A stretch of 64,000 bases of DNA, taken from NCBI RefSeq assembly GCF_030124375.1, contig NZ_JASKLS010000010.1:1-64000 (forward strand), read 5' to 3'. The first letter of the stretch is position 1. Each line of letters starts with the position of its first letter. A model generated the notes under the pieces. It was not told where the DNA came from and did no database searches. It saw nothing but the letters and a program-made list of their open reading frames with translations. A program made the position numbers and the translations under genes. Origin of the DNA: Sinorhizobium sp. 6-70. Its GTDB lineage: Bacteria; Pseudomonadota; Alphaproteobacteria; Rhizobiales; Rhizobiaceae. This document shows, piece after piece, positions 18,608 through 27,214 of the stretch.

Positions 18608-18735
18608 CATCGATCGGGCGACGCACTCCTCCTCCCAGCGCACCCGATACGGATTGGCGACACTCCTCCTCCCGGTTGCCAATCAGAACAAGCAACGCCC
18701 GCTGGACCTCCTCCCCCAGCGGGCGTTGTTTTTTT
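18608..18735 (+). ncRNA. Small RNA 2, tandem paralogue of small RNA 1
   Basis: Same three-hairpin plan as the copy 280 bases upstream. Hairpin 1: ATCGGG and CCCGAT plus CGC/GCG around ACTCCTCCTCCCA. Hairpin 2: GATTGGCGAC with GTTGCCAATC, including one G-U pair, around ACTCCTCCTCCCG. Hairpin 3: a 12-bp stem AACGCCCGCTGG/CCAGCGGGCGTT (18694-18727) around ACCTCCTCCC, followed by a long T-run. The terminator is stronger than that of copy 1. Promoter elements upstream are not obvious; they do not resemble those of copy 1. Length is about 128 bases if the RNA starts just ahead of hairpin 1. Confidence 0.85.
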
Positions 18736-18880
18736 GCGCGTCTTCATCCCGTTTTGAGTCAGTTTCTGCAGCCGCCAAAGCGGACCGGCGACGCGGCAAA
18801 GCGGCGATCGTTAACGGCAAGGCGAAGGATTGCAATCGCTGCATGGGTGCGATGCAGCATTGTCTCTGTAACTGCCGATC

Positions 18881-18902
18881 AAATCGATTATATTCCAACC
18901 AT
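18881..18902 (+). promoter_or_regulatory. Putative promoter region of the first DUF1127 gene
   Basis: AAATCGATTATATTCCAACC at 18881-18900, continuing TCAG, contains TTATAT as a possible -10 box. It shares AAATCGATT, ATATTC and ACCATCA with the region ahead of small RNA 1, suggesting that the two promoters are duplicates. No CTTGAC-like -35 is visible. Confidence 0.45.
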
Positions 18903-18963
18903 CAGATGACGGGCCAGCAAGAGAGATAGAGCGCTGGCAAACGACCCTAGAAAGGATAGGATC

Positions 18964-19107
18964 ATGAACCTCGCACGTTCTTTCAACAACTGGCGCAAGT
19001 ATCGTCAGACCTGCAACGAACTCGGCCGCATGAGCGACCGTGAGCTGAATGACCTCGGCATCGGCCGCAGCGACATTCCCTACGTTGCTCGTCAGGCTGT
19101 CAAGTAA
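18964..19107 (+). CDS. DUF1127 small arginine-rich protein, copy 1
   Basis: A 47-residue protein. RKYRQTCNELGRMSDRELND, followed by LGIGRSDI, is the diagnostic DUF1127 pattern (a Trp/Tyr-Arg helix, then L.D.GI.R.DI). AAGGAT precedes the ATG by seven bases and a hairpin terminator follows. From studies in Agrobacterium, Brucella and Rhodobacter, such proteins are abundant, stress- or phase-controlled, and act on phosphate and carbon metabolism or as RNA-binding partners of CCUCCUCCC small RNAs. Its position right after two such RNAs supports the latter link. The exact role here is inferred. Confidence 0.92.
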   Translation: MNLARSFNNWRKYRQTCNELGRMSDRELNDLGIGRSDIPYVARQAVK

Positions 19108-19132
19108 GCCCAAGCACCGACTACCATTTCTG

Positions 19133-19166
19133 AAACGCCCCTCGGTTCCCGCCGGAGGGCGTTTTT
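19133..19166 (+). terminator. Terminator of DUF1127 copy 1
   Basis: AAACGCCC-CTC pairs with GAGGGCGTTT (one bulged C), followed by TTTTT, 25 bases after the stop. Confidence 0.8.
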
Positions 19167-19399
19167 CTTTCGTCCTGGCCGGCGCGCGTACGCCACCTTT
19201 TTGCGACTGCGAAAAGCCGCCTCCGGCGCTCACTATTTGAGCGCTCACAGGCTGATCCGCCATCGAAAGGACTTCTGCCCGCACAGCGCAAAAATTGTCG
19301 AAACCACAAGAGATTAACGCGTAGTCCAGCAATTTAGCCAACTTTTAACTTATGACGCGTTTTCGAGCGGCGAGAGCGTGGTGCTTACCAAAGCGGCGA

Positions 19400-19412
19400 T
19401 GCACTGCACAAA
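19400..19412 (+). promoter_or_regulatory. Shared 13-mer TGCACTGCACAAA upstream of DUF1127 copy 2
   Basis: Exact second occurrence of the motif at 18191-18203, here 112 bases before the ORF start. Two TGCA half-sites around one base look like a regulator box. DUF1127 genes of related bacteria are controlled by the LysR-type regulator VtlR/LsrB; assigning this motif to it is conjecture. Confidence 0.4.
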
Positions 19413-19524
19413 CGCATAGCAGATGCATTTTCTTTGCACTCCACTTCCAATTAGACAAGCGTATAAGAACCTCAACGACGCAGACAAATCACTGTCGCGA
19501 CAAACTGATCTTGAGGACACGACC

Positions 19525-19668
19525 ATGAACCCGATTCGCATTGCAAAAAGCTGGATCAATTATCGCCGCACCGTTGCCGAACTCGGCGGTCTCTCTAACC
19601 ACGCGCTCAGCGATATCGGCATCACCCGCTACGATATCCGCAACATTGCGGCCCGTTCCTTCCGCTAA
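19525..19668 (+). CDS. DUF1127 small arginine-rich protein, copy 2
   Basis: 47 residues, the same length as the gene 418 bases upstream and similar to it (SWINYRRTVAELGGLSNHAL, then SDIGITRYDI). The ATG follows TTGAGGAC at a normal distance. It is a separate unit with its own upstream region and a terminator at 19694. Two paralogues in a row suggest dosage or differential control. Function as for copy 1, by family knowledge only. Confidence 0.9.
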   Translation: MNPIRIAKSWINYRRTVAELGGLSNHALSDIGITRYDIRNIAARSFR

Positions 19669-19693
19669 TCGGAACGAACAGCCTACACCCAAG

Positions 19694-19718
19694 ACGGCGC
19701 CCGTAGTGGCGCCGTTTT
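19694..19718 (+). terminator. Terminator of DUF1127 copy 2
   Basis: ACGGCGCC and GGCGCCGT form an 8-bp stem around CGTAGT, followed by TTTT. Confidence 0.85.
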
Positions 19719-19767
19719 CGTTTCTTCGCAATTGGAACCGGAAGGCGGCTGTGATAGGAAGCCGCCT

Positions 19768-21195
19768 ATGACAGCGAACACGACCTATTCCCCCATTCAT
19801 GTCGTCGGCGGCGGCCTCGCCGGATCGGAGGCCGCGTGGCAGATCGCCCAGGCTGGCGTCCCAGTAATCCTGCACGAAATGCGCGGCGTGCGCGGCACGG
19901 ACGCCCACAAGACCGATGACCTTGCCGAACTCGTCTGCTCCAATTCGTTCCGCTCCGACGACGCGACCAGCAACGCGGTTGGCGTGCTGCATGCGGAAAT
20001 GCGGCTCGCGGGCTCGCTGATCATGCAGGCTGCCGACCGCAACCAGGTTCCCGCAGGCGGAGCGCTTGCCGTCGACCGCGACGGCTTTTCAGCAGCTGTC
20101 AGCGCCGCGATAGACAGTCACCCCCTAATCACGGTCGTCCGCGAGGAGATCACCGGGCTGCCACCCAGGGAATGGGATCTTGCGATCATCGCCACCGGTC
20201 CCCTCACCGCGCCGGCCCTGGCCGAGGCGATCCGCGAGGAAACCGGCGCCGATGCGCTCGCGTTTTTCGACGCGATCGCCCCCATCGTCTACACCGACAC
20301 GATCGACATGGATGTCTGCTGGCACCAGTCGCGCTATGACAAGGTCGGCCCTGGGGGCACAGGCAAGGACTACATCAACTGTCCGATGACCGAGGAGCAG
20401 TACAACGCCTTCGTCGATGCCCTGGTCGCCGGCGACAAGACCGGGTTCAAGGAATGGGAAGGCACCCCCTATTTCGACGGCTGCCTCCCGATCGAGGTCA
20501 TGGCCGAACGCGGACGCGAAACGCTGCGCCACGGCCCGATGAAGCCGATGGGGCTGACCAACGCACACAACCCCGCGGTCAAGCCCTATGCCGTCGTACA
20601 GCTCAGGCAGGACAACGCGCTTGGCACGCTCTACAACATGGTCGGCTTTCAGACGAAGCTGAAATACGGCGCGCAGGCGGAAGTCTTCCGGATGATTCCC
20701 GGGCTTGAAAAGGCCGAGTTCGCCCGGCTCGGTGGCCTGCACCGCAACACCTACATCAACTCGCCGACGCTGCTCGATTCGACCTTGACGCTCAGGTCCC
20801 GTCCGGGCCTGCGGTTCGCCGGCCAGATCACCGGTTGCGAAGGCTATGTGGAGAGCGCCAGCATCGGCCTGCTTGCCGGCCGGTTCGCAGCAGCCGAGCG
20901 AAAGAGCGAACGGTTAGTGCCGCCGCCGCAAACGACGGCCTTCGGCGCGCTTCTCAATCACATCACCGGCGGACACATCGTGTCGGACGACGAACCGGGC
21001 AAGCGCTCCTTCCAGCCGATGAACGTCAATTTCGGTCTGTTTCCGCCACTGGAACCGGGCGCCTTGACGAAGCCGGAAGGCGCCAAGCGTTTTCGCGGCA
21101 AGGAGAAGGCCCTGGCAAAGAAACAGGCGACGGCGTCCCGGGCTCTCAGCGATTGCGCAAGCTGGCTCGCCGCCCCGGCCCTGAAGACGGCTTAG
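19768..21195 (+). CDS. trmFO: Folate-dependent tRNA m5U54 methyltransferase TrmFO
   Basis: Uses methylenetetrahydrofolate and FADH2 to methylate U54 in the T loop of tRNAs, replacing the SAM enzyme TrmA. The 475-residue protein (formerly Gid) has the FAD motif VVGGGLAGSEAAWQ at residues 12-25 and the family block LAELVCSNSFRSDD, which is near the N-terminus. The ATG at 19768 has AGGAAG upstream. Length is close to other family members (about 450-475). Its end overlaps the convergent gene by four bases. Confidence 0.95.
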   Translation: MTANTTYSPIHVVGGGLAGSEAAWQIAQAGVPVILHEMRGVRGTDAHKTDDLAELVCSNSFRSDDATSNAVGVLHAEMRLAGSLIMQAADRNQVPAGGALAVDRDGFSAAVSAAIDSHPLITVVREEITGLPPREWDLAIIATGPLTAPALAEAIREETGADALAFFDAIAPIVYTDTIDMDVCWHQSRYDKVGPGGTGKDYINCPMTEEQYNAFVDALVAGDKTGFKEWEGTPYFDGCLPIEVMAERGRETLRHGPMKPMGLTNAHNPAVKPYAVVQLRQDNALGTLYNMVGFQTKLKYGAQAEVFRMIPGLEKAEFARLGGLHRNTYINSPTLLDSTLTLRSRPGLRFAGQITGCEGYVESASIGLLAGRFAAAERKSERLVPPPQTTAFGALLNHITGGHIVSDDEPGKRSFQPMNVNFGLFPPLEPGALTKPEGAKRFRGKEKALAKKQATASRALSDCASWLAAPALKTA

Positions 21196-21656
21196 TCGCT
21201 CGCCTGGGCCGGCTCAGCCACCGGCGGTTCATCGCTAAAGTCCGACTTCGGGCTGAAGCTGCCGAGCAGCCAGAGCGACACGTCCGCCGCTACTTCGGCG
21301 GTGCGGAACTCGAAGGCATTATCCAGATAGGCGAAATCAGGAAAGTGCACGATCAATCCGCGTCCGCTTTCGGAAGTGTTCACCCGCACCTTGCCGGGAT
21401 GAATGACGTGGCAGACATAGTGCGTGCCGTGCGATTGGATAAACCCGGCTTTGCCATCGTGCAGTCGAAGAAAGATCGCCTTCCTGTCGATGGTCGAATG
21501 CAAGGCACGGATGGCTTCATCAGGGAAAGCGCGGCCAAACTCGACCATTGCCGAGCCCGCATCAGGATTGTCGAAATCCCGTTCGGCACGGGCGTTCATC
21601 CTGATGTAGAACGCTCCGACCGCGACGACCACCACGATGAGCAATAGCCACAACAT
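21192..21656 (-). CDS. Membrane-anchored protein of unknown function, 154 residues
   Basis: I do not recognise the family. One N-terminal membrane segment (LWLLLIVVVVAVGAFYI) leads into about 130 residues facing outward or in the cytoplasm, with a single visible His-rich stretch (SHGTHYVCHVIHPGK). The ATG at 21656 has AAGGGG upstream; a GTG one codon earlier is possible. It converges on trmFO with a four-base overlap. The gene upstream on the same strand is the phytoene synthase-like one, 96 bases away, so it could be the end of that operon. Confidence 0.7.
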   Translation of the reverse strand: MLWLLLIVVVVAVGAFYIRMNARAERDFDNPDAGSAMVEFGRAFPDEAIRALHSTIDRKAIFLRLHDGKAGFIQSHGTHYVCHVIHPGKVRVNTSESGRGLIVHFPDFAYLDNAFEFRTAEVAADVSLWLLGSFSPKSDFSDEPPVAEPAQASD

Positions 21657-21752
21657 CACACAAGCCCCTTTTGGACGGCATGAATCCGGTAGCTCCTGCC
21701 TATACGATGTGAGACTTGCGCCAGCTTGACCAAATGCAGTTCCAGTGCTGGG

Positions 21753-22595
21753 TCAGAAGCGCTTGCGCCGGGTCGCGCGCCACATTCGCCATTGCCGCTG
21801 CCATTGGGCCGGCTGGATAGGCTGCTGAAGGAGACGCGCTCCCGCCTTTTCCGCCCTGTCGAACACCGGCTCGGCTAATGCTACCGGAACGAAAGCGAAG
21901 AAATTCTGCGAAGAGATCGAGCCGATGCCTTGACGCGCCTTGGCAAGATGATCCCTGCCCAAGCCGCAGAATGCGTGGATTGCCCGGCCGATGGCTTCGC
22001 TATCGCCGGCGGCCAGAAAGGCTTCCCGGTCCAGCCCTGTCGCACGCAGAAGATCCGCGGGAAGATAGACCTGGCCGCGCCGATGATGAATTGGCATAAG
22101 CAGAAGGAGGCCGGCAATCGTCTGCGCGACGCCGGCATGTCCGGCGGCCTCAGCCGATCTCGCGGCATTCGACGGATCAAGGATCAGCGAAGAAAGTTGG
22201 ACGAGGGCGGATGCCGTTTCACCGGCGTAACCTTCCAGTGCCGACCTGTCCTGCATCGGATCGTCGTAAAGATCGAAAATTCGAGCATCGATCATGTTCT
22301 CGAGCACTGCCACAGGCAGACGATGTTCGCGGACGCATTGCAATATTGCCTCCGCAAGCGGATGCCCTTCGCCGCTCGATTGTTCGTTCGAGAGAACGTC
22401 ACGCCACCATTGCAAGCGGATTTCGCCCGGGAGCGGCTCGTGTATCAAATCACGCACCCGGGCGATTTCCGCGTAGAATGCATAAAGAGCCGCAAGCGAC
22501 TGTCGCTTCTCAGGTGGGGAAAGCAGGCAAGCCAAGTAACGATCGCGATCTGTGTCCCGCAAGGTTGCGAGAATCTGGGTATCGGCCTCTTGCAC
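21753..22595 (-). CDS. Squalene/phytoene synthase-like protein, NDUFAF6-type
   Basis: A 280-residue member of the isoprenoid synthase type I fold. The usual catalytic Asp-rich motifs are not intact: the first reads ARVRDLIHEP, and the second region MPIHHRRGQVYLP lacks the DxxED pattern of true squalene and phytoene synthases. Loss of these motifs is typical of the branch that includes mitochondrial NDUFAF6, a complex I assembly factor. The gene is last or next to last in the yajC-secDF operon, right behind an NDUFAF3-like gene. GTG at 22595 is the start because AAGGAAG lies six bases upstream. Terpene synthesis is unlikely; a part in complex I assembly is an inference. Confidence 0.8.
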   Translation of the reverse strand: MQEADTQILATLRDTDRDRYLACLLSPPEKRQSLAALYAFYAEIARVRDLIHEPLPGEIRLQWWRDVLSNEQSSGEGHPLAEAILQCVREHRLPVAVLENMIDARIFDLYDDPMQDRSALEGYAGETASALVQLSSLILDPSNAARSAEAAGHAGVAQTIAGLLLLMPIHHRRGQVYLPADLLRATGLDREAFLAAGDSEAIGRAIHAFCGLGRDHLAKARQGIGSISSQNFFAFVPVALAEPVFDRAEKAGARLLQQPIQPAQWQRQWRMWRATRRKRF

Positions 22596-22613
22596 GCACA
22601 ACTTCCTTCGAAA

Positions 22614-23000
22614 TCACACCGCGATCAGGGCCGCGGCGACAGCGCGCGCTTCGGCGAGCATCACGTTATAGGTTCTAACCGCCGCGCCGGTGCTCATCGG
22701 ATCGGAGGAGATGTTCTGCGCTCGCAAGGCCGCCTTCAGCTCACCCGGCAAGGGTCGGATTTCGCGACCCGTCCCCACAAGCAGCACTTCGATCTCACCC
22801 GCTTCGTCCAGCACACGCTTGAACTTGTCCACCGACAGCGGGTCCCCCTCAATCGCATCCCACGCATAGATACCGGACGGCAACATGAGGACCGAGCCCC
22901 GGTGAGACATGTCGGCGAAGCGGAAGCCGCCGTTTCCATAAGCGTCTATCGGCGCCCGCCCGGGGAAGTGCGCTTCGCGAATTTCGATGCCTTTTGCCAT
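22614..23000 (-). CDS. Mth938-domain (DUF498) protein, NDUFAF3 homologue
   Basis: A 128-residue single-domain protein of the Mth938/DUF498 fold, with SHRGSVLMLPSGIYAWD and the strongly conserved LLVGTGREI. Its mitochondrial relative NDUFAF3 helps assemble the Q-module of respiratory complex I. The ATG at 23000 starts two bases after the secDF stop, so it is co-translated with secDF. The same linkage to secDF is conserved in many alphaproteobacteria. No catalytic residues are evident. Confidence 0.85.
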   Translation of the reverse strand: MAKGIEIREAHFPGRAPIDAYGNGGFRFADMSHRGSVLMLPSGIYAWDAIEGDPLSVDKFKRVLDEAGEIEVLLVGTGREIRPLPGELKAALRAQNISSDPMSTGAAVRTYNVMLAEARAVAAALIAV

Positions 23001-23002
23001 TG

Positions 23003-25570
23003 TCAGGCCGTCCCTGTTGCCGTGTTCGCCGGCTCATCGCCGCGAGCGGGACTCTGCCCGCCTTTGGCTCGGCCACCTCTGCGGTTGAAGAGGATCAGAA
23101 CCGGGCCCGCGATATAAATCGACGAAAGCGTTCCGACAACAACGCCGAAAAGCAACGTCATAGCGAAAGAGCGAAGCAAGCTGTCGCCGAACAGGTAGAG
23201 TGCTGCAAGCGCCAATATCGTCGTTACAGCCGTCAGAACAGTGCGCGAAAGCGTCTGGTTGATCGACGCGTCGATCAGTACCGCAAGCGACATTCTCTGA
23301 TAGCGCATGTAATTCTCACGGATGCGATCGTAAATCACGACGGTATCGTTCAACGAATAGCAGACGATGGTCAGCAAGGCGGCAATGCTCGCAAGATTGA
23401 ACTCGGTGCGCGTGGCGACAAGGAAGCCGATGGTCAGCAACACGTCATGCACGGTCGCTATCATCGCGCCGAGCGCAAACCGCCATTCGAACCGGATCCA
23501 GACATAGAGCAGAATGGCCAGGACCGCCGCGCCGATACCGAGGCTGCTGGCTCGTGTCAACTCGTCGGAAGCGGCCGGCCCCACAACCTCCACCCGGCGG
23601 AATGCGTACTGGTCCTCCAACTCAGCGCGCACCAATCCGATCGCGGTTTGCTCGGCATTGTCACCGGCCTCCTGTGAAGGAACGCGGACGAGAACGTCTC
23701 GTTCCGTGCCGAGTTCTTGAACCCGGACTTCCCCGAGGTTCAACTCGTCAAGACGAGCCCGTATATCCGCGCTATCGGCGACACCAGACTTCGCCCGAAG
23801 CTCGATTATCGACCCACCCTTGAAATCCGCTCCGAAGTTGGGGCCAAGACTGACCAGCAAGATGAGCGAAGCAAGCGACAGCGCTGCCATCAGGATGAAG
23901 ACCGGATTACGGATCGCCATGAACCGAATGTCTGCCTCGCTGAAGAAGCCTGTACGAATGCCCCTCGGCAATCGCTGGGGCCGGCGGCGGCGATACCATC
24001 CGCGGACCAGACGGCGTGTCAGGCTGTGGGCGGTCAGGATCGTCGTCACGCTTCCGATCGCAAGCGTCACGGCAAAACCGCGAAAGGCGCCGGAACCGAA
24101 ATAGAAAAGAATCGCACCGGCGATTGCCATCGTCAGGTTGGCATCGACGATGCTGCTGAAGACTCGGGCAAAGCCGGTGTCGAGCGCCTTTCGCAACGGT
24201 CCGGGACCGCGCGCCTCTTCGCGAAGGCGCTCGTAGATGAGAACGTTGGAATCGACCGCCACGCCGATCGTAAGGATGATCCCCGCAATCCCCGGCAGGG
24301 TCAAAGTCGCGCCGATCAGGGAGAGCGCCGCAATGATCAGCACCACGTTTACGATGACCGCGACCACCGCAATCGCGCCAAAGAAGCCATAGAATGCGAT
24401 CATGCACGCTGCCACCGCGAGCGCAGCGATCATAGCGGCGTTGAGTGCGCTTGCGATGGCGTCAGTTCCGACTCCGGGGCCTACCGTACGCTCCTCGACC
24501 ACAGTGAGGTTTGCCGGCAGTGGTCCCGCACGCAGCAAGGCGGCGAGGTTCTTAGCACCGTCCTCGGACAAATTTCCCGAGATCCGGCCGACGTCGCCCG
24601 TAATTGCATCGGCAAGCGCTGGTGTCGACACGACTTGCCCGTCAAGCACGATCGCAAACTGCCGTCTGGAGTCGGCCTCCAAAAGCGGCGTTATGTGTGC
24701 CAGCGCATCGGTGCCGAGCTTGAAACTGACAACGGGGTCTCCGGTTGTCGGGTCGTAATCAGGTTGCGCCTCGACGAAATTCTCGGCCACGACGAATGCT
24801 CGTCTTTCGACCAGATAGGGAACCGGTGGATCGTCGAGCGAATAGAGGATTTCACTTGCCGCCGGCGGCCGCGTATCGACCGCCTGCTGTACCGGCATCG
24901 ACGGATCGAGCCACCGGAACGTCAGCTCGGCACGCTGGCTGAGGAGATCCTTCAGCCGCTGCGGATCGTCCAATCCGGGCACTTGAACGACGAGACGATC
25001 GTTGCCGCGCCGCCTGATCGACGGTCCCGCAACACTGACTTCGGCAACACGCCGGCGCACCACGTCGATGGCTTGGGTTACCGCCGAGGCCACCCTGAGG
25101 TCTATTCCCTCATCAGTGAGCCGCAGGCGCACGGCCTCGCCCTGCTCCGCGCCTTCCGACACCAGCTCCTGAATCTGATTTCGAATGAGGCCGGCGCTAT
25201 CGACGGGAGCGGTGAGTTGGCGCAGTGCATCGCGCGCGCCAGAGACCTTCGCCGCATCGCGAACCCGGAACTGTATCGCCTGGCCGCTGCCCGACAGGCC
25301 CGTGTAGGCGATATCGGCACTCCGGAGCGCTTTGCCGATCCCATCGATCGTGGTTTCGAGCCGTTCAGCGATGATGTCGTCTCGGACCACCCTCAGCGTG
25401 AACTCGGAACCGCCCTGGAGATCGAGCCCGAGCGGTACCTGCCGCTGCGGCATCCACGCGGGCCATTCCGCAAGCTCTTCCTTGGAGAACAGGTTCGGTA
25501 GAGCAAAAACAAAACCGGCCAGGACGACGAGCCAGATGATCGCGTTTTTCAGCGGCGAGAACTTGGGCAT
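23003..25570 (-). CDS. secDF: Fused SecD-SecF protein translocase subunits
   Basis: Uses the proton-motive force to pull exported proteins out of the Sec channel. The 855-residue protein is one chain. The SecD half (about 1-520) has the P1 motif PLGLDLQGGSEFTL near residue 47, a large periplasmic domain and six membrane helices. The SecF half (about 545-850) has GPNFGADFKGGS and six more helices. Many bacteria have two genes; the fusion is common in rhizobia. yajC is 50 bases upstream. The two genes behind it encode homologues of complex I assembly factors. Confidence 0.95.
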   Translation of the reverse strand: MPKFSPLKNAIIWLVVLAGFVFALPNLFSKEELAEWPAWMPQRQVPLGLDLQGGSEFTLRVVRDDIIAERLETTIDGIGKALRSADIAYTGLSGSGQAIQFRVRDAAKVSGARDALRQLTAPVDSAGLIRNQIQELVSEGAEQGEAVRLRLTDEGIDLRVASAVTQAIDVVRRRVAEVSVAGPSIRRRGNDRLVVQVPGLDDPQRLKDLLSQRAELTFRWLDPSMPVQQAVDTRPPAASEILYSLDDPPVPYLVERRAFVVAENFVEAQPDYDPTTGDPVVSFKLGTDALAHITPLLEADSRRQFAIVLDGQVVSTPALADAITGDVGRISGNLSEDGAKNLAALLRAGPLPANLTVVEERTVGPGVGTDAIASALNAAMIAALAVAACMIAFYGFFGAIAVVAVIVNVVLIIAALSLIGATLTLPGIAGIILTIGVAVDSNVLIYERLREEARGPGPLRKALDTGFARVFSSIVDANLTMAIAGAILFYFGSGAFRGFAVTLAIGSVTTILTAHSLTRRLVRGWYRRRRPQRLPRGIRTGFFSEADIRFMAIRNPVFILMAALSLASLILLVSLGPNFGADFKGGSIIELRAKSGVADSADIRARLDELNLGEVRVQELGTERDVLVRVPSQEAGDNAEQTAIGLVRAELEDQYAFRRVEVVGPAASDELTRASSLGIGAAVLAILLYVWIRFEWRFALGAMIATVHDVLLTIGFLVATRTEFNLASIAALLTIVCYSLNDTVVIYDRIRENYMRYQRMSLAVLIDASINQTLSRTVLTAVTTILALAALYLFGDSLLRSFAMTLLFGVVVGTLSSIYIAGPVLILFNRRGGRAKGGQSPARGDEPANTATGTA

Positions 25571-25620
25571 GCTCTAAATGCTCCATTCGCCGGCTCTGCC
25601 GGTTGCTGTTCGTGCCCGGA

Positions 25621-25953
25621 TTATTCCTTGACCGGTTCGCCCTTCACGCGGACCTCGGAAACCCCGCTGCGGACGACGCGAACCTTGATGCCGTCGGCGA
25701 TCTCGACTTCGAGTTCCGCATCATCAACCACCTTGGTAACCTTGCCAACAATGCCGCCGCCGGTGACGACCTGATCGCCGCGGCGAATGTTCTTCAGCAA
25801 CTCTTCCCGACGCTTCATCTGCGCACGCTGCGGGCGGATGATCAGGAAATACATAACAACAAAGATCAGGAGGAAAGGCAGAATAGACATCAAAATGTCT
25901 GCACCGCCCGCGCTCGGGGCACCGGTCTGCGCAAAAGCTTCAGTAATGAACAT
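25621..25953 (-). CDS. yajC: Sec translocase accessory subunit YajC
   Basis: A 110-residue single-span membrane protein; a hydrophobic helix (ILMSILPFLLIFVVMYFLII) is followed by the conserved RPQ and a basic cytoplasmic domain with GDQVVTGGGIVGKV. The ATG at 25953 has a strong AAGGAG six bases ahead, although the frame stays open upstream. First gene of the yajC-secDF operon, as in most proteobacteria. Confidence 0.95.
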   Translation of the reverse strand: MFITEAFAQTGAPSAGGADILMSILPFLLIFVVMYFLIIRPQRAQMKRREELLKNIRRGDQVVTGGGIVGKVTKVVDDAELEVEIADGIKVRVVRSGVSEVRVKGEPVKE

Positions 25954-26268
25954 CGATCGCTCCTTGAGTTCAAATTGCGCGGATCCTCCCCGCGCGAAAT
26001 CCGCCGGAATATAGGGATGCAATGCCGCGACGCAAATCGGCGGGCCCCTAACCGTTTCTCCTGCCTCTGACACAAATTCCGCGGGAGGAGAACCCCCTGA
26101 ACACGCGTGCCTGGCCTTTTCCAGCGCAAACCATCGTGCTACCGGAAAAAAGCTGTCGCGCGGGTTCCTTCCCGGACAATTTCCAGAAGCAAACCCTACG
26201 GCAATTCAATGAATTACAAATATACGAACCGCCAGGCGGAGCGCCGAGCGAATACCGGAGACAAGCAG

Positions 26269-27144
26269 ATGCAGGAAAACAAGATCGACAGCTTGATCAA
26301 CGAGATGCAGAAGCTTTCGGCGGCTATCGAACGGATGGCGGGGCCGGCTCCGGCCGTGAACGACTGGAGCCAGGCAGAGTGCTTTGTCTGGGCACCGGGC
26401 AATCGCCATCTGCAGCCGGTCGCGAAGCCTAACCGCGTCGACCTCGCCCTCATCACGGGCGTCGATCACGTTCGCGATATCCTTTTGGACAACACCCTCC
26501 GGTTCGCCGAGGGCTATCCGGCCAACAACGTGCTTCTCTGGGGCGCGCGCGGAATGGGCAAGTCCTCGCTGGTCAAGGCGGTTCACGCGCGGGTCGCGCG
26601 CGAAACGGGCACTTCGCTGAAACTTGTGGAAGTGCACCGCGAAGACATCGCAACCCTGCCGGCTCTGATGGAGATCCTGAAAGCGGCGCCGATGCCTGTC
26701 ATCGTCTTCTGCGACGACCTCTCCTTCGACCATGACGACACGTCCTACAAGTCGTTGAAGGCAGTTCTCGATGGTGGCGTGGAGGGCCGCCCCGCCAACG
26801 TTCTGCTCTACGCCACCTCCAACCGCCGGCACCTGCTGCCTCGCAATATGATGGAAAACGAACAATCGACCGCGATCAACCCGTCGGAGGCGGTCGAGGA
26901 GAAGGTTTCGTTGTCCGACCGCTTCGGCCTTTGGCTTGGCTTCTACAAGTGCAGCCAGGATGACTATCTGGCGATGATCGACGGATACGCCCGCTACTAC
27001 GACCTGAACGTCGACCAAGAGACGCTCCACGCGGATGCCCTGGAATGGGCAACGACGCGGGGATCGAGATCCGGCCGCGTCGCGTGGCAGTTCATTCAGG
27101 ATCTGGCCGGCCGGCTCCGCCGGCAACTCGACGATCCGGCATAA
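26269..27144 (+). CDS. DUF815-family AAA ATPase
   Basis: A 291-residue P-loop ATPase. Walker A is GARGMGKSS, Walker B lies in VIVFCDDLSFD, and a sensor-like Asn follows in LLYATSNRRHL. These are signatures of DUF815, a single-domain AAA protein common in proteobacteria, whose role is not established. The ATG at 26269 is preferred because GGAG lies ahead; one at 26209 would add 20 polar residues. It is divergent from yajC, and a RIME-like repeat follows the stop directly. Confidence 0.85.
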   Translation: MQENKIDSLINEMQKLSAAIERMAGPAPAVNDWSQAECFVWAPGNRHLQPVAKPNRVDLALITGVDHVRDILLDNTLRFAEGYPANNVLLWGARGMGKSSLVKAVHARVARETGTSLKLVEVHREDIATLPALMEILKAAPMPVIVFCDDLSFDHDDTSYKSLKAVLDGGVEGRPANVLLYATSNRRHLLPRNMMENEQSTAINPSEAVEEKVSLSDRFGLWLGFYKCSQDDYLAMIDGYARYYDLNVDQETLHADALEWATTRGSRSGRVAWQFIQDLAGRLRRQLDDPA

Positions 27145-27150
27145 CTTCGG

Positions 27151-27214
27151 CTAACTCTTAAACCTACGCATTCCTGGGCAGAAAACCGTTACCCACCTTT
27201 CCTGCCATTGCTCT
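27151..27214 (+). repeat. RIME-like intergenic repeat (family 1), copy b
   Basis: Aligns over its full length with 12741-12805: CTAACTCTT at the left end, AAAACCGTTAC in the centre and TTGCTCT at the right end. It fills the space between the DUF815 gene and the convergent M23 gene. Its right end overlaps the M23 stop codon by two bases. Confidence 0.75.

Noticed and set aside
18325..18735. CRISPR-like tandem repeats
   Set aside because: Only two units, each with three hairpins and a terminator; the repeats are small RNA paralogues, with no spacers or cas genes.
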